A DNA stretch of 64,000 nt from Sedimentisphaera salicampi (GCF_002117005.1 NZ_CP021023.1:2404995-2468994), one strand, 5' to 3'. Positions 19,201 to 27,313 are shown, numbered from the stretch's first letter. Numbers and translations are program-made. The notes: generated by a model from the sequence alone, not told the origin.

Positions 19201-20123
19201 TATGGCATCCGGAAATTCCGAACGTGGTATCAGGGATAGAGAAGGGGTATATAAAGAGAGATACCCTCGCATGGTTCTGTACGCACCGCCACGATTCTGC
19301 CGGCGAAAACGAGGCCTACGATTTCAGCTACCTATTCAGATACGGCTTCGATCTTCCCCGAGGGTGCAGCGAGATTACGCTTCCAGATTCTCCGGGGATT
19401 AAGGTATTCGCAGTTAGCCTTAGCAAAGAGCCCCAGCCGATTAAACCCGCTGCCTGTCTTTACGATAATTTCGAGGGCAGGGAAGAAATCGAAATACGAA
19501 ATGACAACCCGCGCCTCACCGGCGACTTCAAGGACCCAGTCGAAGGTAAAGAGCCTTTGGGTGATGTGTGGTTTGAGAAAGGCGAGTCTTTCGATGAGCT
19601 GCAAGTTCAGCCAAGCGGTTCGGATTTTGCAGACAGCTCCTCAGGCAGTGAGGTTGAGTTTTCATTTGTGAATGAATTCCGCTTTGATGTTCGCCCGCTG
19701 GACCTTACAGAGGGAACTATGGATATGCTCAACGATTCTGAAGTTCCAGAGGAAATAGACCAGCCTTCAAAGAACGTTTTCTTCGACGGGGGCAGGGGCA
19801 GATTCATCGCAGATTTGAAGCAGAATACTGAGGTGCAGAAGGTTAATACCTTCTCTCGCCACCACTCAGACAGGTCTCCGCAGAGGTTCAGCCTCTGGGC
19901 AGGCTCGCAGGCGGCTTCTCCGAAAGAAGATCTCAGCAAAGAAAACCCGCAGGGCTGGAAGCTTATTGCTGATGTTGATACATCCGAGCTCGGCGAGGGA
20001 GATATCCACGTCAGCTCAATTGATTTTCCCGAAGGTATGGATTGCAGATACTTGATGTGGCTTACCGATTACCGCAATCATGGAACATTCTTCAGCGAGA
20101 TAGATATTATCGCTGAAGACTGA
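16287..20123 (+). CDS. GH38 alpha-mannosidase, secreted
   Basis: 1278-residue retaining alpha-mannosidase. ATG 16287 is chosen over ATG 16245 because AAGGG at about 16275-16279 is well placed and the protein then begins with a signal peptide (MGFKLTAGIFLSFLVFTG). The catalytic domain (residues ~30-330) has AHLDTQWRW with zinc ligands His41 and Asp43, and LPDCFGFPHS with the presumed nucleophile Asp154; the third zinc His is probably in MLTSHSFGT or SQMHDILPG. The alpha-mannosidase middle domain follows (~340-430, AERAASAAMLFGDKYP), then a long beta-sandwich C-terminus to ~930 and an extra region to 1278 that resembles a discoidin-like binding fold. Substrate is probably a mannose-containing glycan. 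It stands alone and ends at a terminator. Confidence 0.9.
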   Translation: MGFKLTAGIFLSFLVFTGEFCLAQSRDLSEDKTLYAVGYAHLDTQWRWHYKQTINEFIKATLEDNFELFEKYPEYVFNFTGSVRYKMMEEYYPDKFEKLKEYIDKGRWHVVGSSVDECDVLVPSPESIIRQILYGNEYFQNEFGKKSEDFLLPDCFGFPHSLPSVFAHAGLKGFSTQKLTWGSAIGIPFPVGVWEGPDGNSVIAALNPGAYVSSVDRRMDTDQEWVNRINNTGRLTGVYADYRYYGVGDTGGAPREQDVKKAVSSLNNEDSDVDVVLSSSEQIYHDITPAQKERLPKYKGEMMLTSHSFGTLTSQCYVKRMNRKNEQLADAAERAASAAMLFGDKYPLDKIQAGWERVLASQMHDILPGTSIPKAYEYSWNDEIIAANYLADVLTDSVQSVASMLDTRAAGKPLVLYNPLEFEREDLVTAEIEYAGETPEHIRVYSSIGTEAPSQILERTDSGLKIAFCAKMKPASFEVYDVQPSSQPCNLNTGVKAEGQKIENTFYTVTINEAGDIAQIYDKLADRNMLKSPARLEFLEGSTEVWPAWNMDWEDRAIPPLGYVDGPAEIEVVQEGPAFAAIRVKRKARNSFFTQTIRLSAGSAGRRIEVHNDIDWQESAKVLKASFPLTVNNQVATYTEGAGTIQRPTNNPNIFEMLSHQWFDLTDVSGEYGVSVLEDCKFGSDKPSEDTLRLTLLYTPGGDVDRYPDQFTQDWGRHNFVYALYGHEGSWQNGLTQQKARRLNQPIRAFTAGQHSGSIGKEFSMLNINTSQVALRAMKKAEKGGWTILRFQELFGKDTGEAVFDSALDISDAREVDGQENIIGDAKIRDGKLHFNLKRNGIRSFAVKFANAMEEKIHRSSKKVELAFNTKCATEDGEAVTQGFAPDNKAIPAEMLPEKLVSGSVEFELPANGAAMECAGQTISLPEGDYNRVYLLAAAEEDTSSSIKIAGESRPFSVQKWTGFIGQWDNRVWHPEIPNVVSGIEKGYIKRDTLAWFCTHRHDSAGENEAYDFSYLFRYGFDLPRGCSEITLPDSPGIKVFAVSLSKEPQPIKPAACLYDNFEGREEIEIRNDNPRLTGDFKDPVEGKEPLGDVWFEKGESFDELQVQPSGSDFADSSSGSEVEFSFVNEFRFDVRPLDLTEGTMDMLNDSEVPEEIDQPSKNVFFDGGRGRFIADLKQNTEVQKVNTFSRHHSDRSPQRFSLWAGSQAASPKEDLSKENPQGWKLIADVDTSELGEGDIHVSSIDFPEGMDCRYLMWLTDYRNHGTFFSEIDIIAED

Positions 20124-20160
20124 TTGCTCAAATTCTAAGGACATAATACGATTAACTGTA

Positions 20161-20190
20161 AGCGCGGCGCATATTTTGCCGCGCTTTTTT
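20161..20190 (+). terminator. Intrinsic terminator of the GH38 gene (also present as a copy at 22078-22107)
   Basis: An 8-bp GC-rich stem, AGCGCGGC/GCCGCGCT, with a 9-nt loop runs directly into TTTTTT at 20185-20190, 37 bases after the GH38 stop. Confidence 0.9.
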
Positions 20191-20203
20191 GATGCCCGTT
20201 TTT
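20161..20203. repeat. Left 43-bp target duplication of the IS1634-type element, carrying a terminator
   Basis: Identical to 22078-22120. The first 30 bases form an intrinsic terminator: AGCGCGGC (20161-20168) pairs with GCCGCGCT (20178-20185), followed by a T-run; it serves the GH38 gene. A following C (20204, and 22121 on the right) is shared, so the duplication could be counted as 44 bp. Confidence 0.93.
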
Positions 20204-20313
20204 CCTGACTTCGGCGGTTGTATTGCGGAAAACTCATCGAAAAGTGCGTTTTGAGGCTGTTACGGGTGGTGTTTTGGGCTGGCTTCCTTGTAGTGCCTAA
20301 TTTTATTTTTATA

Positions 20314-20341
20314 TTGACATAATATTTTTATTTCGTATAAT
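20314..20341 (+). promoter_or_regulatory. Consensus promoter of the IS1634-type transposase
   Basis: TTGACA (20314-20319), a 16-bp spacer and TATAAT (20336-20341): both hexamers are perfect sigma-70 matches. The expected start of transcription (about 20348) is within two bases of the ATG at 20350, so the message would be almost leaderless; no ribosome site is visible upstream of the ATG. Confidence 0.8.
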
Positions 20342-20349
20342 CTGTGTTT

Positions 20350-21972
20350 ATGTTTATACGAGTAAAAAAATCAAAAAACAGCCCAAAGAGATCTGTTCAG
20401 ATTGTTGCGAGCTATCGCAACGAGAAGAATCAGCCTCGCCAGCGTATAGTACGTCATATGGGCACTGCCTTCACAGAAGAGGATGTTACCCGTCTCAAAG
20501 ATCTCGCCGAATTCGAGAAGGCTAAACTTGAGGCGGAGATAACGCCGGCACTTTTCAAGCCTGAGCAGCTTGCAGAGGCTGCTATAGAAGCCCGCAAAAA
20601 GATCGATGATGAGCCTATAAACGTAAATCTGAAGGATATTAAGGAGCAGGCACGCATCACCACCGGCATCCATGAGGTGTTCGGAAGCATCTATGACGAG
20701 CTCGGATTTAACAATCTTTTTGATAAACGCAAAGAGGCTGCTCGCAGAAACCTTCGCCACATTACCATGGCAAGGCTTGCAAATCCGGTCAGCAAGCGCA
20801 ACAGTGTTCAGGATCTCTCCAAAGACTTCGGCATCAGCCTCTCTCTTGACAGTGTTTACAGGATGATGGACGGAATAACAGACGATATTATCAACAAGGC
20901 TCAAAACCACGCTCACAAGGCTGCTAAAGGTCTTCTTGGAGATGAGATTAGCCTTCTGTTTTACGACTGCACCACCCTGTATTTTGAATCATTTACTGAA
21001 GATGAGCTCAAAAAGAACGGCTACAGCAAGGATATGAAGTTCAATCAGCCGCAGGTTGTGCTTGGCCTTCTCTCAACCTCAGAGGGGCTTCCAGTTGGTT
21101 ATGAGGTGTTCCCCGGCAATCAGTATGAAGGGCATACTCTGCATACTGTTATCCCTAAGATCAAAGAGAAATACAACCTCAAACGCGTTATCTTCACCGC
21201 AGACAGCGCGATGCTTAGCAAGCCTAATCTTGACTACCTTCAAGAGCAGGAAGTTGAGTATATCGTAGCAGCGAGGCTTAAAAGCCTCACTGACCAATGG
21301 AAATCAAAGATTACAGAATCCGCTGCTCCGCTGAGAAGCTTTGATTACGGCAAGAACAGAAGGCTAATTGTTACCTACAGCGACAAGCTCGCCAAAAAGA
21401 ATAAACACGACAGGGACGAAGCTATAAGAAAACTTCGTGAGAAGCTTGAAAAGAGCAGTAACCCCAAATCCCTTATAAGCAACTACGGCTACAAGAAATT
21501 TATGCGAGTTACCGGCGATGTAAACTGCGAGATAAATGAAGAGAAATATGCTCAGGCAGCGAAATTTGATGGCCTTCACGGCGTTATAACGAATGTTAAG
21601 GATATGGATGATTCGGCAGTAGTAGAGCATTACAAGCAGCTCTGGCTAATTGAGGAGTGCTTCAGGATCAGCAAGCACGACCTGAAGATACGGCCGATAT
21701 ATCACTGGACGCCGAAACGAATCAAAGCCCATATACTGATATGCTTTATCGCTCTAACCTGCGCGAGGAATCTGGCATACAGGGTTAGGCTAAGATTCGA
21801 GGCGATGTCTGTGGCGAGGATGGTAAATGCGCTAAACCACGTGCAGCTTAGCATCCTCTGGGATAAGAAAAGCGAATGCAAATATGTGCTGCCATCAAAG
21901 ATTAACGAGGACGCAAGGAAACTCTACAAAACAGTTAATCTGAGCACCAATACCACACCCTATAAAATGTAA
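20350..21972 (+). CDS. IS1634-family transposase (DDE type)
   Basis: 540-residue DDE transposase that cuts and joins the element ends. Family signatures are LLFYDCTTLYFESFTEDELK (first catalytic Asp region), GYSKDMKFNQPQVVLGLL, GLPVGYEVFPGNQYEGHTL, VIFTADSAMLS (second Asp) and, near the C-terminus, LWLIEECFRISKHDLKIRP (catalytic Glu). The start is ATG 20350; GTG 20344 is possible but is upstream of the expected transcription start. The frame is intact, so the element is probably active. Confidence 0.93.
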   Translation: MFIRVKKSKNSPKRSVQIVASYRNEKNQPRQRIVRHMGTAFTEEDVTRLKDLAEFEKAKLEAEITPALFKPEQLAEAAIEARKKIDDEPINVNLKDIKEQARITTGIHEVFGSIYDELGFNNLFDKRKEAARRNLRHITMARLANPVSKRNSVQDLSKDFGISLSLDSVYRMMDGITDDIINKAQNHAHKAAKGLLGDEISLLFYDCTTLYFESFTEDELKKNGYSKDMKFNQPQVVLGLLSTSEGLPVGYEVFPGNQYEGHTLHTVIPKIKEKYNLKRVIFTADSAMLSKPNLDYLQEQEVEYIVAARLKSLTDQWKSKITESAAPLRSFDYGKNRRLIVTYSDKLAKKNKHDRDEAIRKLREKLEKSSNPKSLISNYGYKKFMRVTGDVNCEINEEKYAQAAKFDGLHGVITNVKDMDDSAVVEHYKQLWLIEECFRISKHDLKIRPIYHWTPKRIKAHILICFIALTCARNLAYRVRLRFEAMSVARMVNALNHVQLSILWDKKSECKYVLPSKINEDARKLYKTVNLSTNTTPYKM

Positions 21973-22077
21973 CGCAAACCCTGAAAAAAACTCAAAAAAA
22001 ACAGGGTTGTAGTGCCTGCGCAAAAAATCGAGTCCTTTATTGACAAGCACTTATGAAAATTTACCGCCGAAGTCAGG

Positions 22078-22120
22078 AGCGCGGCGCATATTTTGCCGCG
22101 CTTTTTTGATGCCCGTTTTT
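22078..22120. repeat. Right 43-bp target duplication of the IS1634-type element
   Basis: Exact copy of 20161-20203 including the full terminator hairpin and T-run. It terminates transcription leaving the IS toward the GH-A gene at 22275. Confidence 0.93.
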
Positions 22121-22274
22121 CATACCTCCCCGCCGGCAGCAGTAAAAGAGTGTTTTTTTCTTATTTTGCAAAAGAATTCAGGTACACGTTTTTTGAGGAA
22201 AAAAATTAAATTAAATGACATATACATAAGAACATATTATTTTTAAAATGATATCTAATCCTATGAGGACAATT

Positions 22275-24506
22275 ATGAAAAATACATTAACAAAAGCGAT
22301 TTTAATTACAGCAGCTTCTTTTTGTGCAGCAGCCGTTTTCGCAGATGTGAATATCGATTATCTGTCTGCTCCGGACAAAACAGTTAGCGAGCTTCTCTTC
22401 GGCTACAATACTCTTTACTGCGTTCCCGACCAGCCGGAGGACGGCTTCATGCCGGACGAGCGGTGGCAGGCGGAGTATCTGCCTCAAACGATGCAGGAGC
22501 TCGGCGTTACCTCGCTTCGCTATCCGGGCGGGCATATTGTATCCTTCTGGCACTGGGACGACCCCTTCGCCGGCGGATGGGTGGATTTATGGGATCCGTC
22601 AAAAACATTCGACTCAAGGGCGGTAAGAGAGCAGCAGTATTCAGGCTTTATGGATCTGGATGAGTATATCCAGCAATGCAAAACTCTCGATATTGAGCCG
22701 ATTCTCGGGGTAAACGTGCTTGCGGGATACAAATTCGGCCGCGTTCAGGATTCGATAGATGAGGCTGTGGCAATGCTTGATTACTGCGAGCAGAATGATT
22801 TCGATGTAACTTACCTCTATCTTGATAATGAGGTCGGCCATCAGGGAGGACTTCCCAATCATATAGATGCAGGGGCATATCCCGAGCTTGTGAAGCAGTT
22901 TTCGATTGGTATTAAAAACGAATACCCGAACATAAAGCTTATATGCAACTATATACACGGCCTCACGCATTGGACAGTCAAAGATCTTGTCCGAGATTAC
23001 GGGCAGTATTTCGATGTGATAGACAAACACCTGTACTACAATACAGGCGTTTGGGGCGAATATTCGCGAAATGATTGGCTCAATGATTTTACGGTTGACG
23101 GGTACAAATCAGAGATAGACAGCTTCCATCAGTTCTGCAAAGATACCGGTAATGAGCACATCCAGCTTGGATTTATGGAGTGGAATTTCGGCGGCTCAGC
23201 GGGAACCAGCAGCGAGAACGGGAATTTCTTCGATCAGGCTATGGTTATGTCTGAGATTATGATGATGTTCATTGAGAAAAATGTGGATATGGCATGCGTA
23301 TGGCCTATTTACTGGCCCGGGACCGGCAGAAATCTCGTCGAATTCGAACCATACAAACACAGGCCGAGCTTCACTGCGATGCAGATGTTCAAGGAGATTC
23401 AGGGGCAGGAGGTGCTTTCTTTCAGCTCAGATGCTCAGAATGCTATTGTGTTGGGGGCACATGCAAAGAGAAGCGAGACAGCCAAGAATCCGAAAATAGT
23501 AATTCTTGTCCTCAGCAAAGATACCAGCGAGAGCAGGGATTTTACGATAAACCTTGGGGATATCAGCCCGGAGTTTGTTTCCGGAACCTCTATTGCAGAG
23601 GGCGATAACGGCTGGCACAGGTCGGTAAGAATGTCCCCTTCTTTGAATCAGGATAATCAGATCAGCTTTAACGTCCCCGGTCTCTCGCTTACCAAGATAA
23701 CAGCAGTTATGAGCAAGTCGGATATAAATGCTGATTTAGAGGTGGATATCGAAGACTTTATGCTCCTCGGCGACGAATGGCTCTCTTCGCCGGATAATGT
23801 GTTCGCAGACATCGCCCCAGCTCCATCTGGTGATGGATTTGTAGATATGATTGATTTATCCGCATTTTCGGGGCAATGGCCGGGATTTTATAATAACCTG
23901 TTTTGCTGGTGGGAGTTTGAGCAGGCAGCAGGCCAGGAGGCAGGCGATTCAAGCGGGAATTCAAGAATTGGAACTCTTTCAGGTACAAACTTTCAGGATA
24001 GCTCTGTGCGGGGGATTTCCGGCGATGGCCTTTATTTCGACGGAGTTGATGATAAAGTTACATTAGATTTAGCCGGCAGCGAGTGGCCGGAATATACGGT
24101 AAGCTTTTGGGTGAAGACATCGCATTTAGGGCAGGCCAATTACAGCGGCTTATTCAACACAAGCAGCAATAATAACGCAAATACCTTCCAGATTGATGTT
24201 GACGGCGGGAATCCGGGCAGCTACAGGTATCACGGCTCTGCAGACGGGATAATCGGCACGGTGAAAGATGACTGGACGTATATTGCGGTTTCGTTCAGCA
24301 GCGGCTCTGCCGATCTCTACTATAACGGCAGTTTCGTTCGAAGCGTCAGCGCCGGCGATACGCAGATAGACAGGCTCCAGCTTGGCGTTAATCGCAGCGG
24401 GCATTTGCCTTTCGAAGGCATAATTGACGAGTTAAGAGTGTATGATGATGCCTTGAGCAGCGGGGAAATACAAGACTTGTATCTTTCACTACTGCCGCAG
24501 CGATAG
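22275..24506 (+). CDS. Clan GH-A glycoside hydrolase with internal dockerin-like module and C-terminal LamG-like domain
   Basis: 743-residue secreted enzyme. ATG 22275 is preferred over ATG 22248/22263: GAGGA at 22264-22268 is spaced for it and the signal peptide (MKNTLTKAILITAASFCAAAVFA) starts there. Residues ~25-470 resemble GH51/GH39-type alpha-L-arabinofuranosidases or related clan GH-A enzymes: LGVTSLRYPGGHIVSFWHW near the start, acid/base Glu186 in YLDNEVG and nucleophile Glu302 in LGFMEWNFGG. Residues ~482-535 are a dockerin-type double calcium loop (SDINADLEVDIEDFMLL and SGDGFVDMIDLSAF). Residues ~545-740 are a concanavalin-like LamG domain (WWEFEQAAG, YFDGVDDKVTL, IDELRVYDDALS), typical of glycan binding. 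The exact GH family is unsure. Confidence 0.78.
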   Translation: MKNTLTKAILITAASFCAAAVFADVNIDYLSAPDKTVSELLFGYNTLYCVPDQPEDGFMPDERWQAEYLPQTMQELGVTSLRYPGGHIVSFWHWDDPFAGGWVDLWDPSKTFDSRAVREQQYSGFMDLDEYIQQCKTLDIEPILGVNVLAGYKFGRVQDSIDEAVAMLDYCEQNDFDVTYLYLDNEVGHQGGLPNHIDAGAYPELVKQFSIGIKNEYPNIKLICNYIHGLTHWTVKDLVRDYGQYFDVIDKHLYYNTGVWGEYSRNDWLNDFTVDGYKSEIDSFHQFCKDTGNEHIQLGFMEWNFGGSAGTSSENGNFFDQAMVMSEIMMMFIEKNVDMACVWPIYWPGTGRNLVEFEPYKHRPSFTAMQMFKEIQGQEVLSFSSDAQNAIVLGAHAKRSETAKNPKIVILVLSKDTSESRDFTINLGDISPEFVSGTSIAEGDNGWHRSVRMSPSLNQDNQISFNVPGLSLTKITAVMSKSDINADLEVDIEDFMLLGDEWLSSPDNVFADIAPAPSGDGFVDMIDLSAFSGQWPGFYNNLFCWWEFEQAAGQEAGDSSGNSRIGTLSGTNFQDSSVRGISGDGLYFDGVDDKVTLDLAGSEWPEYTVSFWVKTSHLGQANYSGLFNTSSNNNANTFQIDVDGGNPGSYRYHGSADGIIGTVKDDWTYIAVSFSSGSADLYYNGSFVRSVSAGDTQIDRLQLGVNRSGHLPFEGIIDELRVYDDALSSGEIQDLYLSLLPQR

Positions 24507-24514
24507 TTGAAATT

Positions 24515-24608
24515 GGGGACAGTTAACTATTTAAGTAATATAAAATCTTTTACTTAAGCGAGATATGAGATTTGGTGGCTTGGGGAATTAATTTGTAACT
24601 GTGTCCCC
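24515..24608. repeat. 94-bp repeat with inverted ends, copy 1 (REP/MITE-like)
   Basis: Starts GGGGACAGTTA and ends TAACTGTGTCCCC, an imperfect terminal inverted repeat. The interior (ATTTAAGTAATATAAAATC, then AAGCGAGATATGAGATTTGG) is nearly identical to the copy at 31227-31318 in the same orientation. Both copies begin 8 bases after a stop codon. Confidence 0.85.
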
Positions 24609-24620
24609 CTATTTCGTTTC

Positions 24621-25544
24621 CTATTCTCCAAGCCAGTTTTCGCTGAAAATGAGCAAATCTGCGATGTCTATTTTTTCTCCGCTATCGCCTTCAATATCAA
24701 GATTGCAGGCTGCAGTCCAATTTGAACCGCCAAGCTCGCTTAGCCAGCAATCAGCGAAAACAGCAAAATCTTCATAATCAACAACTCCATCGGAATTGAA
24801 ATCTCCGACCAGCTCTTCTGGCTCTTCGCCGATTATAATATCATCATAAAGCACACTGTAATTTCCTACAGAAGAAGGGATGCTGTGCCCAGACAGCCCA
24901 ACACCCTCAAAGTCGTCTCTATTAATTCCGCTTAACCCGTTTTGAGCATCTACGGTAATATCAACTCCGCCTGTACCTTGAATATTTAGCGACGAAGTTT
25001 TTTGCTGCCAATTGATATTGTAGGTGAGGGTATATGTGCCGCCACTTACAAAATTGCCGATTGTAGTGAAGGGGTAAGAATCGTAATTTACGTAAACTAT
25101 CTTGTAATGAGAAGGACTAACCGATGAGCCGTATGGCTTTTGCAAATCAAAATATATGTTTCCAAGCCTGGAACCAATGGCATTAGCTCCTGTAAATCTT
25201 GCCCTGCCCAAACCGACATAGCCATGTCCATAATTACTCGGACTGTATGAAGGCACTCTTAATGTTAAAGTAAAAGTAAACTCATCGCCTTCGGGTAAGT
25301 CAAATGGATATGTGCATATCGTTCCCGAAGTTGTCGAACCGCCGCCGCCCGAATAAAGTGACTGAGTGCCGAAGACAGGACCAACATCTGTGATCCCAGC
25401 ATTTTCCGTTCCAGCAGTCCAAGGCGCCGGCAAGCCTTGAGATGCCGTATAATGCGGCGGCTCAAAGTCTATAATTTCAAAAGAATACGCATTTACCGAA
25501 AGCAGTAAAGCTGCCAAAAACACTGAAATAGTAAAACACCTCAT
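24621..25544 (-). CDS. Secreted protein with C-terminal dockerin-like module
   Basis: 307 residues, read leftward and convergent with the GH-A gene. A signal peptide (MRCFTISVFLAALLLSVNAYS) leads into a ~220-residue beta-rich domain (FEIIDFEPPHYTASQGLPAPW onward) that resembles lectin or PEP-type surface domains but that I cannot place. The end is a dockerin-type calcium-loop pair: DFNSDGVVDYEDFAVFADCWL and GDSGEKIDIADLLIFSENWL. Likely a carbohydrate-binding or adhesive exoprotein. Its own promoter should lie in 25545-25640, where AT-rich sequence is present but no clear pair of hexamers. Confidence 0.7.
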   Translation of the reverse strand: MRCFTISVFLAALLLSVNAYSFEIIDFEPPHYTASQGLPAPWTAGTENAGITDVGPVFGTQSLYSGGGGSTTSGTICTYPFDLPEGDEFTFTLTLRVPSYSPSNYGHGYVGLGRARFTGANAIGSRLGNIYFDLQKPYGSSVSPSHYKIVYVNYDSYPFTTIGNFVSGGTYTLTYNINWQQKTSSLNIQGTGGVDITVDAQNGLSGINRDDFEGVGLSGHSIPSSVGNYSVLYDDIIIGEEPEELVGDFNSDGVVDYEDFAVFADCWLSELGGSNWTAACNLDIEGDSGEKIDIADLLIFSENWLGE

Positions 25545-25654
25545 AACTTACCTTTCGACTTTAATTAATTACTAAAATATACAATTTATCTTATTTTTTA
25601 TTCTACCAAATTTAAAAACGCTTTTCAAGAAAAATTTTGGCTTTTCGCGCATTT

Positions 25655-26040
25655 GTATGCAACAATTTTTTTGGGCAAAATGTAAATCATCATGCTGCAA
25701 TGCTTTGCAGAATTTACTGCTATTTATTTACTGAGCCTGTCCGCCGAAGGCGGATTCATGAGTGGCTCAGTTTAAATATTTCGTATCGTCAAGTCGCTGC
25801 GTAATACTAAAGACAATCAGAGCCGTGCGTTGAGTCCGCCGAAGGCGAAGAGCCTTTCCGCCGGAGGCGGAAAGCAAGCGGATAGATTTTTGGCTCGTGG
25901 CAAGTGGCAGAGTGGCAGAGTGGCAGAGCTGCAAGTCCGCCTGCGGCGGGTTGCTCGTTGCAAAATCATTAGTGAAAAATTAGCGCTGATTAGCGGCTGC
26001 CTCTCATATTCAAAAATCCCTGTGCAATCCGTGTAATCTG
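25655..26040. repeat. Composite intergenic repeat, copy 2
   Basis: The gap 25545-26094 holds no gene. From 25655 it shares the AATTTTTTTGGGCAAAATG ... GCAATGCTTTG block with copy 1. It then carries TCCGCC-nnn-GGCGGA palindromes (25739, 25857, a variant at 25945), a tandem run of AGTGGCAG units at about 25902-25928, and the CAAAATCATTAGTGAAAAAT ... GATTAGCGGCT block from 25961 that recurs at 53241, 53842 and 55071. Confidence 0.8.
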
Positions 26041-26094
26041 TGGATTATATATATTTCCCCTGCGTCTGTCCGCCATTTCCAGATAAATTTTCGT

Positions 26095-27015
26095 CTATTC
26101 ATTTTTGTCCCTTTTGATCTGGTCAAAAGCTTTGGTGATAAAGTCGAGCATTATCGGCATTGCATTTTTTTCAGTTTTCCGGCTCTGATAAAAGAAGCCG
26201 TGTCCCAGCCCTTCGAAAAGTTCGATCTGTACATGGGAGCCCTTTTGCTTTAAGGCTTTTGCAAACCTGACGGCCTGCAGATAATCTATGGTAGTGTCAG
26301 CGGTTCCATGCATAAGCAGAACGCGGGGAGGTTTTTGGGGGATGTTATAAATTGCGGAGGCGTTTTTTTTGTCTTCGAGGGTTTCTATGCCGTAATTTTC
26401 ACATGTTTTGCCGAATCTGCCCTGGCCTACGTCAACCAGATCATAGAGGCCGCAAAGTCCTACGTAAACTTTGATGTCGGGATTTTTCTGGGCAAATGTG
26501 GAGGAAAGCTGCGCGCCGGCCGAAGCCCCTGCCATTGCGATTCTGTTTTTATCGAAACCATAGGTTTGGGCATTATGCTTTACCCATCTAAGAGCGTCGG
26601 CGATATCGGAGGCTGCCCTATCAAACTGGCCTGTTTCGATCTTTTTGGCGTGGCGATCATTTTTCCAGTCGTAGAGCCTGTAGTCGATACTGACTAATGA
26701 GATACCCTTTTTGGCAAGTTCAAGAGCTTTTTGTTTTTCACCTGTGCGTGAGCCTGCAACCCATCCGCCGCCGTGAACCCAGATTATGACGGGTCGTTTA
26801 ATTTGTCTTTTGCCTTTCGGCCAATAGATGTCTGCGGCAAGTTCGAGTGAGCCGATCTTTTTGTAGATAACAGTTTCAAGGCAGACGTTGTCATTTAAAA
26901 CCTGAACGCCTTCAATAACCGGCTGATATTTTAATTTGCGGTCAGGTTTTGAGTAAACCGGCGTCATTAAAAAAAGGATTGTTATAAGGATGAGAGTTTT
27001 ATTGATAATGCCCAT
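26095..27015 (-). CDS. Secreted alpha/beta hydrolase (esterase of the BD-FAE / acetylesterase type)
   Basis: 306 residues with a signal peptide (MGIINKTLILITILFLMTPVYS). The alpha/beta hydrolase core has the oxyanion motif WVHGGGWVAGS (near residue 80), the nucleophile elbow GASAGAQ (Ser near 165), an acid in HGTADTTIDY and the catalytic His in GLGHGFF. These are the hallmarks of small carbohydrate esterases that remove acetyl or feruloyl groups, consistent with the glycan genes to the left, though the substrate is not determinable. Monocistronic on the minus strand; AAGGAAT at about 27019-27025 (read on minus) is the ribosome site. Confidence 0.8.
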   Translation of the reverse strand: MGIINKTLILITILFLMTPVYSKPDRKLKYQPVIEGVQVLNDNVCLETVIYKKIGSLELAADIYWPKGKRQIKRPVIIWVHGGGWVAGSRTGEKQKALELAKKGISLVSIDYRLYDWKNDRHAKKIETGQFDRAASDIADALRWVKHNAQTYGFDKNRIAMAGASAGAQLSSTFAQKNPDIKVYVGLCGLYDLVDVGQGRFGKTCENYGIETLEDKKNASAIYNIPQKPPRVLLMHGTADTTIDYLQAVRFAKALKQKGSHVQIELFEGLGHGFFYQSRKTEKNAMPIMLDFITKAFDQIKRDKNE

Positions 27016-27148
27016 GTGATTCCTTCAAAAAAACTAAACTTGCATATTAAATTTTACAAACATCCCATAGAAGAACAAAATATAAGATGTTTCTTTAAAG
27101 TTAGCGGTGTATGAGCTGCACTAATTTCGACAAAAACAGGAGCAACTC

Positions 27149-27313
27149 ATGACACCCGCCAAACAACAATATACAATTCTCAAGCAAATATGCCAACATA
27201 TTCCTGCTCATCTTGTTTCAAAATTGTCTCGGTCTTTCGGTATTGACAAGCAATCAAGAACATTTTCTTGCTGGTCTCACGTAAGGAAATGGGAGGCGGC
27301 TGCCTATTTTTAA
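27149..27313 (+). pseudogene. Truncated IS4-type transposase remnant (DUF4372-like N-terminus)
   Basis: An ORF with a good ribosome site (AGGAG, 27138-27142) starts MTPAKQQYTILKQICQHIPA and continues to GIDKQSRTFSCWSHV, the conserved opening of IS4 transposases with a DUF4372 domain (typically ...RTFSxWSHV...). Homology stops at about 27281. The sequence then runs into unrelated repeat-like DNA and a stop after 54 residues, whereas intact transposases are near 350-400 residues. It is a 5' fragment left by deletion or by insertion of the following sequence. Confidence 0.65.

Larger units (their letters stand above)
20204..22077 (+). mobile_element. IS1634-family insertion sequence, complete (1874 bp)
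   Basis: Bounded by perfect 15-bp inverted repeats: CCTGACTTCGGCGGT at 20204-20218 and its reverse complement at 22063-22077. A single transposase gene fills it. The element is flanked by a 43-bp direct duplication, matching the known habit of IS1634/IS1549 elements of making long, variable target duplications. An 11-bp subterminal direct repeat, TTGTAGTGCCT, occurs near both ends (20288 and 22007). Perfect ends, an intact gene and an undecayed duplication point to recent insertion. Confidence 0.95.

Noticed and set aside
21977-22008. AACCCTG/CAGGGTT hairpin after the IS1634-type transposase as a terminator
   Set aside because: The stem is only 7 bp with an 18-nt loop and no T-run follows; the duplicated terminator just beyond does the job.
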